11,182 nt of DNA from Oscillospiraceae bacterium (GTDB taxonomy: Bacteria > Bacillota > Clostridia > Oscillospirales > Oscillospiraceae): NCBI GenBank assembly GCA_017400415.1, contig JAFPTE010000214.1:1-11182 (forward strand), given 5' to 3'. The notes beneath the pieces were generated by a model that made no database searches, had not been told where the DNA came from, and worked only from the letters and a program-made list of their open reading frames with translations. The stretch's first letter is position 1. Each line of letters starts with the position of its first letter. Below are positions 1-6,988 of this stretch, one piece after another. The translations under genes were made by a program, and so were the position numbers.

Positions 1-533
1 AAGGTGGGGTCAGCCGGGTCGGCGCCGATGCTTATGTTAACCGATGTGCCGTCCTTCTTTATTACCACGCCGTGGATCTCCAGAGGGATGGTGACCCACT
101 GGTATTTTCTTATTCCGCCGTAATAGTGGGTCCGCAGGTAGGCAACCTCATCACGCTCCGTCAGGGGCACCTGCTTAAGGTCCAGACGGGGGGAGTCAAT
201 GTGTGCGGCGCAGATGCGGGTGCCCTCCTCCATGGGCTTTTTGCCGATCACGGCCAGGTACAGACTCTTGCCCCGGACGTTCCTGTAAATCTTATCCCCG
301 GCCTTAAGGGCTTCCTTCCCGTCCCAGGCTCTGAACCCGGCCTTCTCCGCCAGGGCCACAGCCTCACGGACTGCCAGGCGCTCGGTCTTGGCCCGGGCCA
401 TAAAGCCCTTGTAATCCTCGCCGTAGGCGAAAACCGCCTGCCGCTCCTCCTGGGAAATCAGGTCGGTCACGTGCTTATTGTCCATAAGCAGGGCCTTTTT
501 TCTCTCCTCGGTGTAGCTCATCTCTTCTGCCAT
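1..533 (-). CDS. M18-family zinc aminopeptidase, N-terminal part (alternative internal start)
   Basis: This is the N-terminal 177 residues of an M18 (aminopeptidase I/aspartyl aminopeptidase type) metallopeptidase, a cytosolic dodecameric enzyme that removes N-terminal residues from peptides. Visible family marks are AHIDSPRLDLK, where H111 should be the first zinc ligand and D113 its companion aspartate, and the YYGGIRKYQW stretch around residues 137-146. The family is about 430-470 residues long, so roughly 60% lies beyond the window. The ATG at 533 has its own strong ribosome binding site (AAGGAG, eight bases upstream), which suggests independent translation, although the upstream coaE frame runs into it without a stop. 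ATG at 521 is a weaker alternative. The exact subfamily and substrate preference cannot be told from this part. Confidence 0.8.
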   Translation of the reverse strand, partial: MAEEMSYTEERKKALLMDNKHVTDLISQEERQAVFAYGEDYKGFMARAKTERLAVREAVALAEKAGFRAWDGKEALKAGDKIYRNVRGKSLYLAVIGKKPMEEGTRICAAHIDSPRLDLKQVPLTERDEVAYLRTHYYGGIRKYQWVTIPLEIHGVVIKKDGTSVNISIGADPADPT

Positions 534-1133
534 TTCTGTATCTCCTTTTTGCATTATTCTCTTGAAAAACTCCGTACAGTAACGGGAAAAGCCCGCTTCT
601 GCGGAAAAATCGTTATAAAGCGTCCGGTCGCACAGGGCCATGAACTCCTCCTGACTGCGCTGTGCGGCCACCCGTTTTTCGGCGTACTCCCGGCCTATAC
701 CCTCCCGGGCCATAATGCGCCGGATGCGCTCCTCCCTGGGGGCCGCCACGCAGACCGTCAGGTCGCAGTCCGCCGCCTCGCCTCCCTCGAAAAGGCCTAT
801 GGCGTCCACGGCGAAATTCTCCTGCCCGGCCCTGCGCCCCTCATCCATAAGGCGCCGGACCTCCGCCAGCACGGCGGGATGGGTTATCTCGCTGAGCCTT
901 CTGAGCCGGTCCGGCCTGCCGAAAACTGCGGCGCCAAGAGCCTTGCTGCAAAACCGGCCGCCCTCGAAGGCCTGGGGAAACTCCGCCCCGACGGCCGCCT
1001 TAAGGCTCTCGCTCTCCCGCATGAGCCGGTGATAAATGGCGTCACAGTCAAAAACCGTGAAGCCAAGCTTTTCCAGCACCCGGAGGGCGGTGGTCTTCCC
1101 TGCCCCGGTGGGGCCCGTGATTCCTATTATCAC
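1..1133 (-). CDS. coaE: Dephospho-CoA kinase fused in frame to an M18 aminopeptidase (3' end outside window)
   Basis: The first 200 codons encode dephospho-CoA kinase, which phosphorylates the ribose 3'-OH of dephospho-CoA in the last step of CoA synthesis. The P-loop GPTGAGKTT is at residues 7-15, the DCD motif at 29-31, THPAV at 84-88, and FEGG at 115-118. A lid-type segment with RIRRIMAREG and an AAQR..EE stretch follows. The GTG start (1133-1131) sits six bases after GGGAGG and overlaps the TGA of tsaC as GTGA. The kinase has normal family length (about 200 residues), but there is no stop codon after it: ...FFKRIMQKGDTE runs straight into MAEEMSYTEE of the M18 peptidase. I list the whole open frame because that is what the sequence shows. 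Either this is a true fusion, or a stop was lost through a one-base indel (natural or assembly error). The kinase identity is confident; the fusion as a biological product is uncertain. Confidence 0.85.
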   Translation of the reverse strand, partial: MIIGITGPTGAGKTTALRVLEKLGFTVFDCDAIYHRLMRESESLKAAVGAEFPQAFEGGRFCSKALGAAVFGRPDRLRRLSEITHPAVLAEVRRLMDEGRRAGQENFAVDAIGLFEGGEAADCDLTVCVAAPREERIRRIMAREGIGREYAEKRVAAQRSQEEFMALCDRTLYNDFSAEAGFSRYCTEFFKRIMQKGDTEMAEEMSYTEERKKALLMDNKHVTDLISQEERQAVFAYGEDYKGFMARAKTERLAVREAVALAEKAGFRAWDGKEALKAGDKIYRNVRGKSLYLAVIGKKPMEEGTRICAAHIDSPRLDLKQVPLTERDEVAYLRTHYYGGIRKYQWVTIPLEIHGVVIKKDGTSVNISIGADPADPT

Positions 1134-1759
1134 CGGTCTGCCTCCCCGTAGGCGGCACGGATTATGTCACCTTCCGAAACAGCCCCCTGCCGCAGAACGG
1201 AAAGGCCGTTTTCATAAACCCGCACGACCGTTGAGGGCACGCCGCCGGTGACGGCTCCACCGTCGATAACTGCGTCCACCCGGCCGTCAAAAATCTCAAA
1301 GGCCTCCCGGCCGGTCATGGCGGGCTTCCGGCCGGAGAGGTTGGCGCTGGTGCCGGTGAGGGGCCTTCCAGTGAGGCGCAGAAGCTCCAGGCAAACCTTA
1401 TTGTCCGGGCAGCGGACCCCCAGGGTATCGCCACCGGCGGTGAGCTTCTCCGGCAGGCCCGGTTTTTTGTTCAGCACAAGAGTGATCGGCCCGGGGAAAT
1501 AGCGCTCCGCCAGGCGGCGGGCTCCCTCCGGCACCGGGTCGCAGAGCTCATCAAGCCCCGCCATATCCGGCACGAAGACGCTGAGGGGCTTGCCCTCGTC
1601 CCGACCCTTGGCCCGGAAGACAGCCAGAACGGCTTCCTCCCTTGTGGCGTCCGCCAGCAGACCGTAAACGGTTTCCGTGGGGGCGGCCACCACGCCGCCG
1701 TTTTTTATTATCTCCGCAGCGGCATAAGCCTCCGCCGGAGTAAGAAGCAGTGTTTTCAT
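1130..1759 (-). CDS. tsaC: Threonylcarbamoyl-AMP synthase, YrdC domain only
   Basis: The 209-residue protein is a Sua5/YrdC/YwlC-family enzyme. It makes threonylcarbamoyl-AMP from threonine, bicarbonate and ATP for the t6A37 modification of ANN-decoding tRNAs. Family motifs are APTETVYGL (26-34), KGR with the following GKP (51-58), PGPITLVL (89-96) and GTSANLSG (136-143, the S-x-N site). The length corresponds to a stand-alone YrdC domain: the C-terminal Sua5 domain found in Bacillus YwlC (about 340 residues) is absent, so TsaC is the better name. The ATG at 1759 overlaps the prfA stop as ATGA, and the gene's own TGA overlaps the coaE GTG, so prfA-tsaC-coaE is probably translationally coupled. 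prmC, which often sits between prfA and this gene in Firmicutes, is not here. Confidence 0.93.
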   Translation of the reverse strand: MKTLLLTPAEAYAAAEIIKNGGVVAAPTETVYGLLADATREEAVLAVFRAKGRDEGKPLSVFVPDMAGLDELCDPVPEGARRLAERYFPGPITLVLNKKPGLPEKLTAGGDTLGVRCPDNKVCLELLRLTGRPLTGTSANLSGRKPAMTGREAFEIFDGRVDAVIDGGAVTGGVPSTVVRVYENGLSVLRQGAVSEGDIIRAAYGEADR

Positions 1760-2814
1760 TCCTCGCCTCGCAGCTTCTCCGCCCTGTCGGCGGTAATGAG
1801 GGCATCAATGAGCTCGTCCAGGTCCCCGTTCATGATGGCCTCGATTTTGTACAGGGTCAGGTTTATCCTGTGGTCCGTGACCCGGCCCTGGGGGAAGTTA
1901 TAGGTGCGGATCCGCTCGTTCCGCATGCCGGTGCCCACCTGGCTCCGGCGCTCCCGGGCGATGGCCTCCTCCTGCTTCCGCCTCTCAGCCTCGTACAACC
2001 GTGAGGCCAGGATTTTCATGGCCCGGTCCTTGTTCTTGTACTGGCTCCGCTCGTCCTGGCACTCCACCACGGTGCCCGTAGGCAGGTGGGTGATGCGGAT
2101 GGCGGACTCGGTCTTGTTCACCTTCTGGCCCCCGGCGCCGGTGGAACGGAAGGTGTCTATCTGCAGCTCCGCAGGGTCCAGATGGAACTCCACCTCACCC
2201 ACCTCCGGCAGGACCGCCACGGTGACGGTGCTGGTGTGGATGCGGCCGGAGGTCTCCGTCTCCGGCACCCGCTGCACCCGGTGGACACCGGACTCGAATT
2301 TCAGCCGGGAGTAGGCCCCGTCGCCCTCCACCACGAAGGATATCTCCTTGATGCCCCCCAGCTCCGTCTCGTTTATGCCGGCGATCTCGGTCTTCCAGCC
2401 ACGGCTCTCGGCGTACATCATGTACATGCGGTACAGGTCGGCGGCGAACATGGCCGCCTCGTCCCCGCCGACGCCGCCCCGGATCTCGAAGATCACGTTC
2501 TTATCGTCGTTGGGGTCCCGGGGCAGCAGCAGGATTTTAAGCTCCTCCTCCGCCCTCTCGGCCTCCAGCCGGGCGCTCTCCAGCTCCTCCCGGGCCATAT
2601 CACGCATTTCCGGGTCACCCAGAAGCTCCTTCGCCTCCTCCGCTGCCTCGTTATACTTCACAAGGCGGCGGTATGTCTCCACCACCGGCTGAAGCTCCTT
2701 CTGCTCCTTTGCCAGGGCGGAGTACCTCTCCGGTGCGGAATAGACCTCCTGAGTCTCCATAAGGGCCTGGTTCTCTATGTACTTTTCCTCGATTTTCCTC
2801 AGCTTATCCAGCAT
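1756..2814 (-). CDS. prfA: Peptide chain release factor 1
   Basis: RF1 recognises UAA and UAG stop codons in the ribosomal A site and triggers peptidyl-tRNA hydrolysis. The 352-residue product has the long coiled-coil N-terminal domain (to about residue 95), the IRGGVGGDEA block (111-120), the codon-reading PET tripeptide (184-186, in VPETETSGR; RF2 would have SPF) and the catalytic GGQ at 228-230, followed by KVNKTESAIR. The length matches the family (about 355-360). The open frame extends to 2952, but that extension has no family similarity; I chose ATG 2814 because GAGG lies six bases upstream and MLDKLRKIEEKY aligns with RF1 N-termini. ATG 2826 is a poorer alternative. It heads the operon with tsaC and coaE and has its own sigma-A promoter just upstream. 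Confidence 0.96.
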   Translation of the reverse strand: MLDKLRKIEEKYIENQALMETQEVYSAPERYSALAKEQKELQPVVETYRRLVKYNEAAEEAKELLGDPEMRDMAREELESARLEAERAEEELKILLLPRDPNDDKNVIFEIRGGVGGDEAAMFAADLYRMYMMYAESRGWKTEIAGINETELGGIKEISFVVEGDGAYSRLKFESGVHRVQRVPETETSGRIHTSTVTVAVLPEVGEVEFHLDPAELQIDTFRSTGAGGQKVNKTESAIRITHLPTGTVVECQDERSQYKNKDRAMKILASRLYEAERRKQEEAIARERRSQVGTGMRNERIRTYNFPQGRVTDHRINLTLYKIEAIMNGDLDELIDALITADRAEKLRGEE

Positions 2815-2842
2815 ATCAGGCCTCATTCTCAAATGATGTGTG

Positions 2843-2871
2843 ATTATACCACTTTTCCAGCAAAAAGTAAA
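2843..2871 (-). promoter_or_regulatory. Sigma-A type promoter for the prfA operon
   Basis: On the minus strand, TTTACT (2871-2866) is followed after 17 bases by a perfect TATAAT (2848-2843). This lies about 28 bases upstream of the prfA ATG, which leaves a short leader. The assignment is by consensus match only. Confidence 0.7.
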
Positions 2872-2891
2872 GGCGCAAGGCTTATTTAAGG

Positions 2892-2921
2892 TTGCTTTAA
2901 GCCACAGGTATATAATATAAT
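2892..2921 (+). promoter_or_regulatory. Probable promoter of the CotH-like lipoprotein gene
   Basis: TATAAT occurs twice in overlap (2911-2916 and 2916-2921). TTGCTT at 2892-2897 lies 18 bases before the second copy. The gene's GGAGG (2944-2948) and ATG (2955) follow at a suitable distance. The -35 is weak (only TTG matches) while the -10 is perfect. It diverges from the prfA promoter, and the two share fewer than 130 bases. Confidence 0.5.
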
Positions 2922-2954
2922 ACAGAAGACGCCATATGTTACCGGAGGTCAAGG

Positions 2955-4823
2955 ATGAAAAAGCTTATCTGTCTGGCGCTGGCCCTTGCGCTTTTGCTAT
3001 CCATCGCCGCCTGCTCCCGGCCGGAGGCTCCTCAGGAGCCCCAGACCCTGCCGGAGCCCCAAAGCACCCCCACGGTGCCGGACCCGGAACCGACTCCCGA
3101 GCCGGAGCCACAGCCTGAGCCCGAGCCCCCCGCACAGGACCCGGCCCAGTCCTCCTCCGGCGGACAGCCGGAGCCCGAGCCACAGCCCGAGCCTCAGCAG
3201 CCTCAGCAGCCTCAGCAGAATAATAACAACGGACGCAACAACTGGGGCTGGAACGGCGGCTCCTCCGCCGGAGGGCAGACCTACACCCCCAGAGACCCGG
3301 CAGCGGTGCCCGGTCCGGAGACGGTGAGCGCTGAGACCGGCATAAAGCTCTATGATTACTATACGCCGGAGATACTGCCGAAGATTTACATAACTACCCA
3401 GAACGGCATTGCCCTGGACGACCGCTCCCTGGTCATTCCGGACGAGCACAAGGGCCTGCGGAACGAGCTGCCGGTCTACGACTATGCGGGAGCCACGGTA
3501 ACGGTCACGGACTGCCCGGGCTTTGAATTTGAGGCAGCCCAGGCCAAGGTCAAGATACGGGGAAACTACACCTCCTCCTATCCCAAGCGGCCCCTGCGCA
3601 TCAAATTCAGCCAGAAGCAGGCCATGTGCGGCCTGAACGGCGGCGCCAAGCTTAAAAACTGGGTGCTCCTGGCGGAGTACAAGGACGCCTCCCTTCTCCG
3701 CAACTCCGCCATGTTCTTCATGGCCAACTCCCTTTACAGCACCACCGGCAACTATGCCACGGATTTCCGCTTTGTGGAGGTTTACATAAACGGTCAGTAC
3801 AACGGCGTTTACGTTCTGGCGGAGCAGCAGGAGGAGAACAAAAACCGCATAAACGTCCCCAAGGCTGCGGACCCGGAGGACTATGACCTGGAAAACCTCA
3901 CTGCGGAAGAGAGCCGGGAGCTTCACAACGTGAAAATCGGCTACTTCTTCGAGTATGACGGCTACTATAAAAGCGAGCCGGAGCTGGAGCAGTTTGCCAT
4001 CACCTACGGCACCGTGAGACACCTGAACGGCTCGGCCTTCACTCCCCGGTCCGGCACACAGCAGGGCCAGGCAGGGGGCCGGGGCGGCTTCAGCATGAGC
4101 AGGGACATCGGCTTCTCCATCAAGAGCGACGTTTACTTCCAGGAGCAGAACGACTTCCTTAAAAAGTGCGTCCAGACCATATGGAACGTGATTTATGAAG
4201 CCGTTTACACGGACCACAGCGACCTTGCCGCCCACCCCTTCCACACCATGGACGCCGACGGAAACTACGTCACTGCCCCGGGCATCACCACGGTCTATGA
4301 GGCCGTGGCCGCCGTTGTGGACGTGGACAGCCTCATCGACATGTACATTCTCCAGGAGATCTGCGAGGATACGGATCTCTACTGGTCCTCCTTCTTCTTC
4401 GCCCTGGACATGAGCGAGGAGGGCGCCCACAGGCTCGTTTACACCGCCCCCTGGGACTTTGACTCCGGCATGGGCTTCAACTCCACGGATGCAAACTCCC
4501 TCTACGCCATGGAAAGCGACAACCCCTGGCTGACAATCTTCTGCGGCCAGGAGTGGTTCTGGCAGCGGGTCTGGACCAGATGGCAGGAGGCTGCCTCCGC
4601 CGGAGTCTTCACCGGTGTCATTGAGATGATTCAGAAGAGCGCAGAGCTGTACAAGACCCAGTTCGGCGAAAACCTGGCAAAATGGTCCAACAACCGGGAG
4701 ACCACGGGCCGTTCCGGTCAGAGCTTCTCAAACCACTCTGACGCCGCAAACTACCTGGCCTGGTGGCTCTCTAACCGCATCGCAAATCTTGATAAGCTCC
4801 TGCGCGCCCAAGTGCAGGGATAA
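2955..4823 (+). CDS. CotH-kinase-family lipoprotein
   Basis: The 622-residue protein is exported and lipid-anchored. It has a lysine-rich start, a hydrophobic stretch (4-19) and a lipobox SIAAC with the modified cysteine at residue 20. A Pro/Glu/Gln-rich linker (about 24-90) with PEPEPQ-like repeats follows, then an Asn/Gly-rich spacer. The rest is a CotH-type domain: a VKIRGNYTSSYPKRPLRIKF block (about 197-216, the RGNST...KKPY..KF motif of the family), NWVLLAEYKDASLLRN (about 235-250), FVEVYINGQYNGVYVLAE (about 273-290) and APWDFDSGMG with D501 and D503, the family's metal-binding DFD-like site. CotH of Bacillus phosphorylates spore-coat proteins, but many Clostridia have extracellular lipoprotein members of unknown substrate. 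The start has GGAGG six bases upstream. The gene is monocistronic and convergent with spoIVA. Family is confident; kinase activity and a spore role are inferred. Confidence 0.88.
   Translation: MKKLICLALALALLLSIAACSRPEAPQEPQTLPEPQSTPTVPDPEPTPEPEPQPEPEPPAQDPAQSSSGGQPEPEPQPEPQQPQQPQQNNNNGRNNWGWNGGSSAGGQTYTPRDPAAVPGPETVSAETGIKLYDYYTPEILPKIYITTQNGIALDDRSLVIPDEHKGLRNELPVYDYAGATVTVTDCPGFEFEAAQAKVKIRGNYTSSYPKRPLRIKFSQKQAMCGLNGGAKLKNWVLLAEYKDASLLRNSAMFFMANSLYSTTGNYATDFRFVEVYINGQYNGVYVLAEQQEENKNRINVPKAADPEDYDLENLTAEESRELHNVKIGYFFEYDGYYKSEPELEQFAITYGTVRHLNGSAFTPRSGTQQGQAGGRGGFSMSRDIGFSIKSDVYFQEQNDFLKKCVQTIWNVIYEAVYTDHSDLAAHPFHTMDADGNYVTAPGITTVYEAVAAVVDVDSLIDMYILQEICEDTDLYWSSFFFALDMSEEGAHRLVYTAPWDFDSGMGFNSTDANSLYAMESDNPWLTIFCGQEWFWQRVWTRWQEAASAGVFTGVIEMIQKSAELYKTQFGENLAKWSNNRETTGRSGQSFSNHSDAANYLAWWLSNRIANLDKLLRAQVQG
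3192..3218 (+). repeat. Triple CCTCAGCAG repeat in the lipoprotein linker
   Basis: Three perfect head-to-tail copies of the 9-mer CCTCAGCAG encode PQQ three times within the Pro/Gln-rich linker. The preceding CCGGAGCC/CAGCCC-type stretch (about 3085-3190) is a less regular repeat of PEP and PQP codons. Such tracts can change length by slippage in multiples of three without breaking the frame. Confidence 0.85.
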
Positions 4824-4824
4824 G

Positions 4825-4856
4825 AAAAAGCCGGAGGCAATCGCCTCCGGCTTTTT
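4825..4856. terminator. Bidirectional intrinsic terminator between cotH-like gene and spoIVA
   Basis: A near-perfect hairpin has a 14-base stem AAAAAGCCGGAGGC / GCCTCCGGCTTTTT around the loop AATC. The A-run on one side and T-run on the other let it work in both directions. It begins one base after the lipoprotein stop codon, and its last base is part of the spoIVA TGA (4858-4856), so it serves both convergent genes. Confidence 0.93.
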
Positions 4857-6322
4857 CACAATATGATGCAGATGAGGCCGCCGGCGCCGTCGTTTACGAT
4901 TCTGGTCAGGGCGCCCCGGAGCTTTTCCCCGGTCTCCGGGGGCATGTTCCGGATTTTGGCGCAGAGGCTGTCGGCGGCGATATCGTGGAGGCTCTTGCCG
5001 AAGATATTGGACTCCCAGATTTTTGAGGTATCCCCCTCGTACTCCTGCAGAAGGAAGCTCAGCACGTCACCGCTGGTCTTCTCCCCGCCCATGGCCGGGT
5101 TTACCTCCGTCTCCACGTCGGTCATTATCATGTGGATGGAGGGGGCCGTGGCCTTCAGCCGGACCCCGTACCTGCCGCCACGGCGGACCACCTCCGGCTC
5201 CCGGAGCTCCATCTCCTCATCGGAGGGCATGACTACCCCGTAGCCCGTCTGCCTGACGGAGGCCAGTGCGTCGGCCACCTTGCCGTACTCACCCCTCATG
5301 CGGGCGTAGTCCGCCATGAGGCCCATCAGGTCCCCGTCGTCTCCCACGTCCACGCCGGTCATGGCTCCCACGGTCTCGTAGAACAGCTCCCTTGGGGCCT
5401 CCAGCTCCAGGTCCACCTGGCCGGTGCCCGTCTGAACGGCCTGTACCCGGGCTGTGAAGGGGCCCTCCTGGCCGAAGGCGTCCGCCGCACCTCTGGCGTC
5501 CCGGACGCTCTCCGGGCCCTCCAGGCTCCGGCGGAGCTTCTCCGTAAGCTCTGCGCGCAGGGGGCTGTCAGAGGGCAGGGCGTCCACCCACTGGGGCAGG
5601 AAGATCCGGTACTCCGTCACCGGAAACTCCTCCAGGACCTTCTGCAGAATGGCGCAGATATCCTCCTGGCTGAGGGTCAGGCAGTTTACTGCCATGGCGG
5701 CGACCCCGTACTTCTCCCCTATCTCCCGGGCCAGGTCCCCGGCCTTATCGGGCTGGGCGGAGTTTACAAGCACCACGAAGGGCTTTCCCAGCTCCCGGAG
5801 CTCACCTATTACTCTCTCCTCCGCCGGGATATAGGCCTGGCGGGGTATCTCAGAGAAGGAGCCGTCGGCGGTTATGACAATGCCGATGGTGGAGTGCTCC
5901 TTAATGACCTTCTCCGTGCCCTTCTCCGCCGCCTGCCTCAGGCTCACCTCCTGGGGAAACCAGGGGGTCGTGACCATGCGCTCCCGGCCGTCCTCCATAT
6001 CGCCGGCGGCCCCCTCCACCATGTAGCCCACGCAGTCGATGAGCCGCACGGAAAGCCGTGAGCCCTCCAGCTCCAGGCTTACGGCCTCCTCCGGCACGAA
6101 CTTGGGCTCCGCCGTCATTATGGTCCTGCCTGAGCCGGACTGGGGCAGCTCGTCCCTGGCCCGCTCCCGCACGTAGTCGCTGTCGATTCCCGGCAGGACC
6201 AGGGTCTCCATAAAGCGCTTTATAAAGGTGGATTTCCCCGTCCGCACGGGGCCCACCACTCCTATGTATACGTCGCCGCCGGTACGGACGGCAATATCCT
6301 CGTAAATCCCGGTTTTTTTCAC
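4856..6322 (-). CDS. spoIVA: Stage IV sporulation protein A, spore coat morphogenetic ATPase
   Basis: SpoIVA binds and hydrolyses ATP, polymerises on the outer forespore membrane in the mother cell, and forms the platform on which the coat assembles. The 488-residue product aligns along its length with Bacillus SpoIVA (492). It has IYEDIAVRTGGD at the start, Walker A GPVRTGKST (24-32, K30), an ARDELPQSGSGRTIMTAEPK block, LIDCVGY (Walker B region), TPWF, EHSTIGIVITADG, AEERVI.EL, APSIHMIMTDVE, and the conserved C-terminus ending GGLICIIL, the membrane-anchoring region. I chose GTG 6322 because AAGGAGG lies eight bases upstream and the distance to RTGGD equals that in Bacillus; the longer frame to 6412 runs through the pcp terminator. 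It stands alone, so it likely has its own sporulation promoter (sigma-E in known species), although none is clear by eye. Confidence 0.97.
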   Translation of the reverse strand: MKKTGIYEDIAVRTGGDVYIGVVGPVRTGKSTFIKRFMETLVLPGIDSDYVRERARDELPQSGSGRTIMTAEPKFVPEEAVSLELEGSRLSVRLIDCVGYMVEGAAGDMEDGRERMVTTPWFPQEVSLRQAAEKGTEKVIKEHSTIGIVITADGSFSEIPRQAYIPAEERVIGELRELGKPFVVLVNSAQPDKAGDLAREIGEKYGVAAMAVNCLTLSQEDICAILQKVLEEFPVTEYRIFLPQWVDALPSDSPLRAELTEKLRRSLEGPESVRDARGAADAFGQEGPFTARVQAVQTGTGQVDLELEAPRELFYETVGAMTGVDVGDDGDLMGLMADYARMRGEYGKVADALASVRQTGYGVVMPSDEEMELREPEVVRRGGRYGVRLKATAPSIHMIMTDVETEVNPAMGGEKTSGDVLSFLLQEYEGDTSKIWESNIFGKSLHDIAADSLCAKIRNMPPETGEKLRGALTRIVNDGAGGLICIIL

Positions 6323-6350
6323 GGTCTCTGCCTCCTTGAATTTCTTCTGT

Positions 6351-6364
6351 GCATATAAATATGC
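6351..6364 (-). other. AT-rich palindrome upstream of spoIVA
   Basis: On the minus strand GCATAT-TT-ATATGC is a perfect six-base inverted repeat, about 30-42 bases before the spoIVA GTG, in the only stretch available for its promoter (6323-6386). It could contain a -10 element (CATATTTA resembles the sigma-E -10 loosely), but I cannot find a convincing -35. Its function is open. Confidence 0.3.
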
Positions 6365-6386
6365 GCCGGTGGGCAGATTGAGAACG

Positions 6387-6410
6387 AAAAAAGCCGCTCC
6401 GGAGAGCGGC
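6387..6410 (-). terminator. Intrinsic terminator after pcp
   Basis: Minus strand: GCCGCTC, loop TCCG, GAGCGGC, then six T. It starts two bases past the pcp TAA and ends the trmK-coaX-pcp transcription unit, separating it from spoIVA. Confidence 0.92.
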
Positions 6411-6412
6411 AA

Positions 6413-6988
6413 TTATATTGATGACAGTATGACCTCTGCGGCGATGAGAAGGGCTCTGGCATCGTCCCGGATGCTGACGGCGTCCAGGTCCGGCACATGG
6501 ATAAAGCCCGCCGCCCTTCCGGTGCCCTCAAAGGCCCGGAGCAGCCGGTACATAAGGTCGTTGCAGACGAAGGTGCCGGCAGAATAGCTCAGCGCGCAGG
6601 GAATCCCGGCGGCGGAGACCTCATCTCTGATTTTCCGGATGGGCAGAGTGGAAAAATAGGCCTCCCGCTCCCCCGGCGCCGCCGGGATATTCACCGGCAT
6701 GAAGCCCCGGTTATCGGGTATGGCGGCCTCCATAAGGTTTATGGCCACGGCCTCCGGCGTAATCGCCCGCCGTCCGGCGGCAAGGCCCACGGCCAGGACT
6801 GCGTCGGCGTGAGTTCTCTCCGCCTCCAGAAGGGCAAGCTCGGCGGCCCCTGCAAAGGTCACGGGAAGCCGGAGCTTAACTATGCTCCCGGCCTCCGTCC
6901 TGTCCGGCAGGAGGCTCACAGCCTCCCAGGAGGGGTTATCGCTCCGGCCTCCGAAGGGCTCGAAGCCCGTTACAAGCAGGGTCTTCAC
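6413..6988 (-). CDS. pcp: Pyrrolidone-carboxylate peptidase (pyroglutamyl peptidase I)
   Basis: A cysteine peptidase of family C15 that removes N-terminal pyroglutamate from peptides in the cytosol. The 191 residues include FEPFGG (9-14), NPSWEAV (18-24), the region of the catalytic glutamate AITPEAVAIN (E79), IPDNRGF and YFSTLPIRKI. The nucleophile is in SAGTFVCND (C142), and GFIHVP holds the catalytic histidine (H164), so the triad is complete. It is slightly shorter than usual (200-215) at the C-terminus. The GTG start follows AGAGG at eight bases and overlaps the coaX TGA as GTGA, so translation is probably coupled. It is the last gene of the unit, followed directly by a terminator. Confidence 0.95.
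   Translation of the reverse strand: MKTLLVTGFEPFGGRSDNPSWEAVSLLPDRTEAGSIVKLRLPVTFAGAAELALLEAERTHADAVLAVGLAAGRRAITPEAVAINLMEAAIPDNRGFMPVNIPAAPGEREAYFSTLPIRKIRDEVSAAGIPCALSYSAGTFVCNDLMYRLLRAFEGTGRAAGFIHVPDLDAVSIRDDARALLIAAEVILSSI

Noticed and set aside
72..1151. A 359-codon open frame on the plus strand opposite coaE and the M18 peptidase
   Set aside because: It is the antisense shadow of two recognisable proteins in GC-rich DNA; its translation matches no family and has no ribosome binding site.
2815..2952. N-terminal extension of prfA by 46 residues
   Set aside because: It would cross the prfA promoter and has no RF1 similarity; ATG 2814 has a ribosome binding site and the expected N-terminus.
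2997..4430. A 477-codon open frame on the minus strand opposite the CotH-like gene
   Set aside because: The plus-strand frame has a lipoprotein signal, CotH motifs, a promoter and a terminator; the antisense product is a Val/Gly/Leu-rich shadow.
5132..6061. A 309-codon open frame on the plus strand opposite spoIVA
   Set aside because: spoIVA is conserved across the whole stretch; the antisense translation has no recognisable domain.
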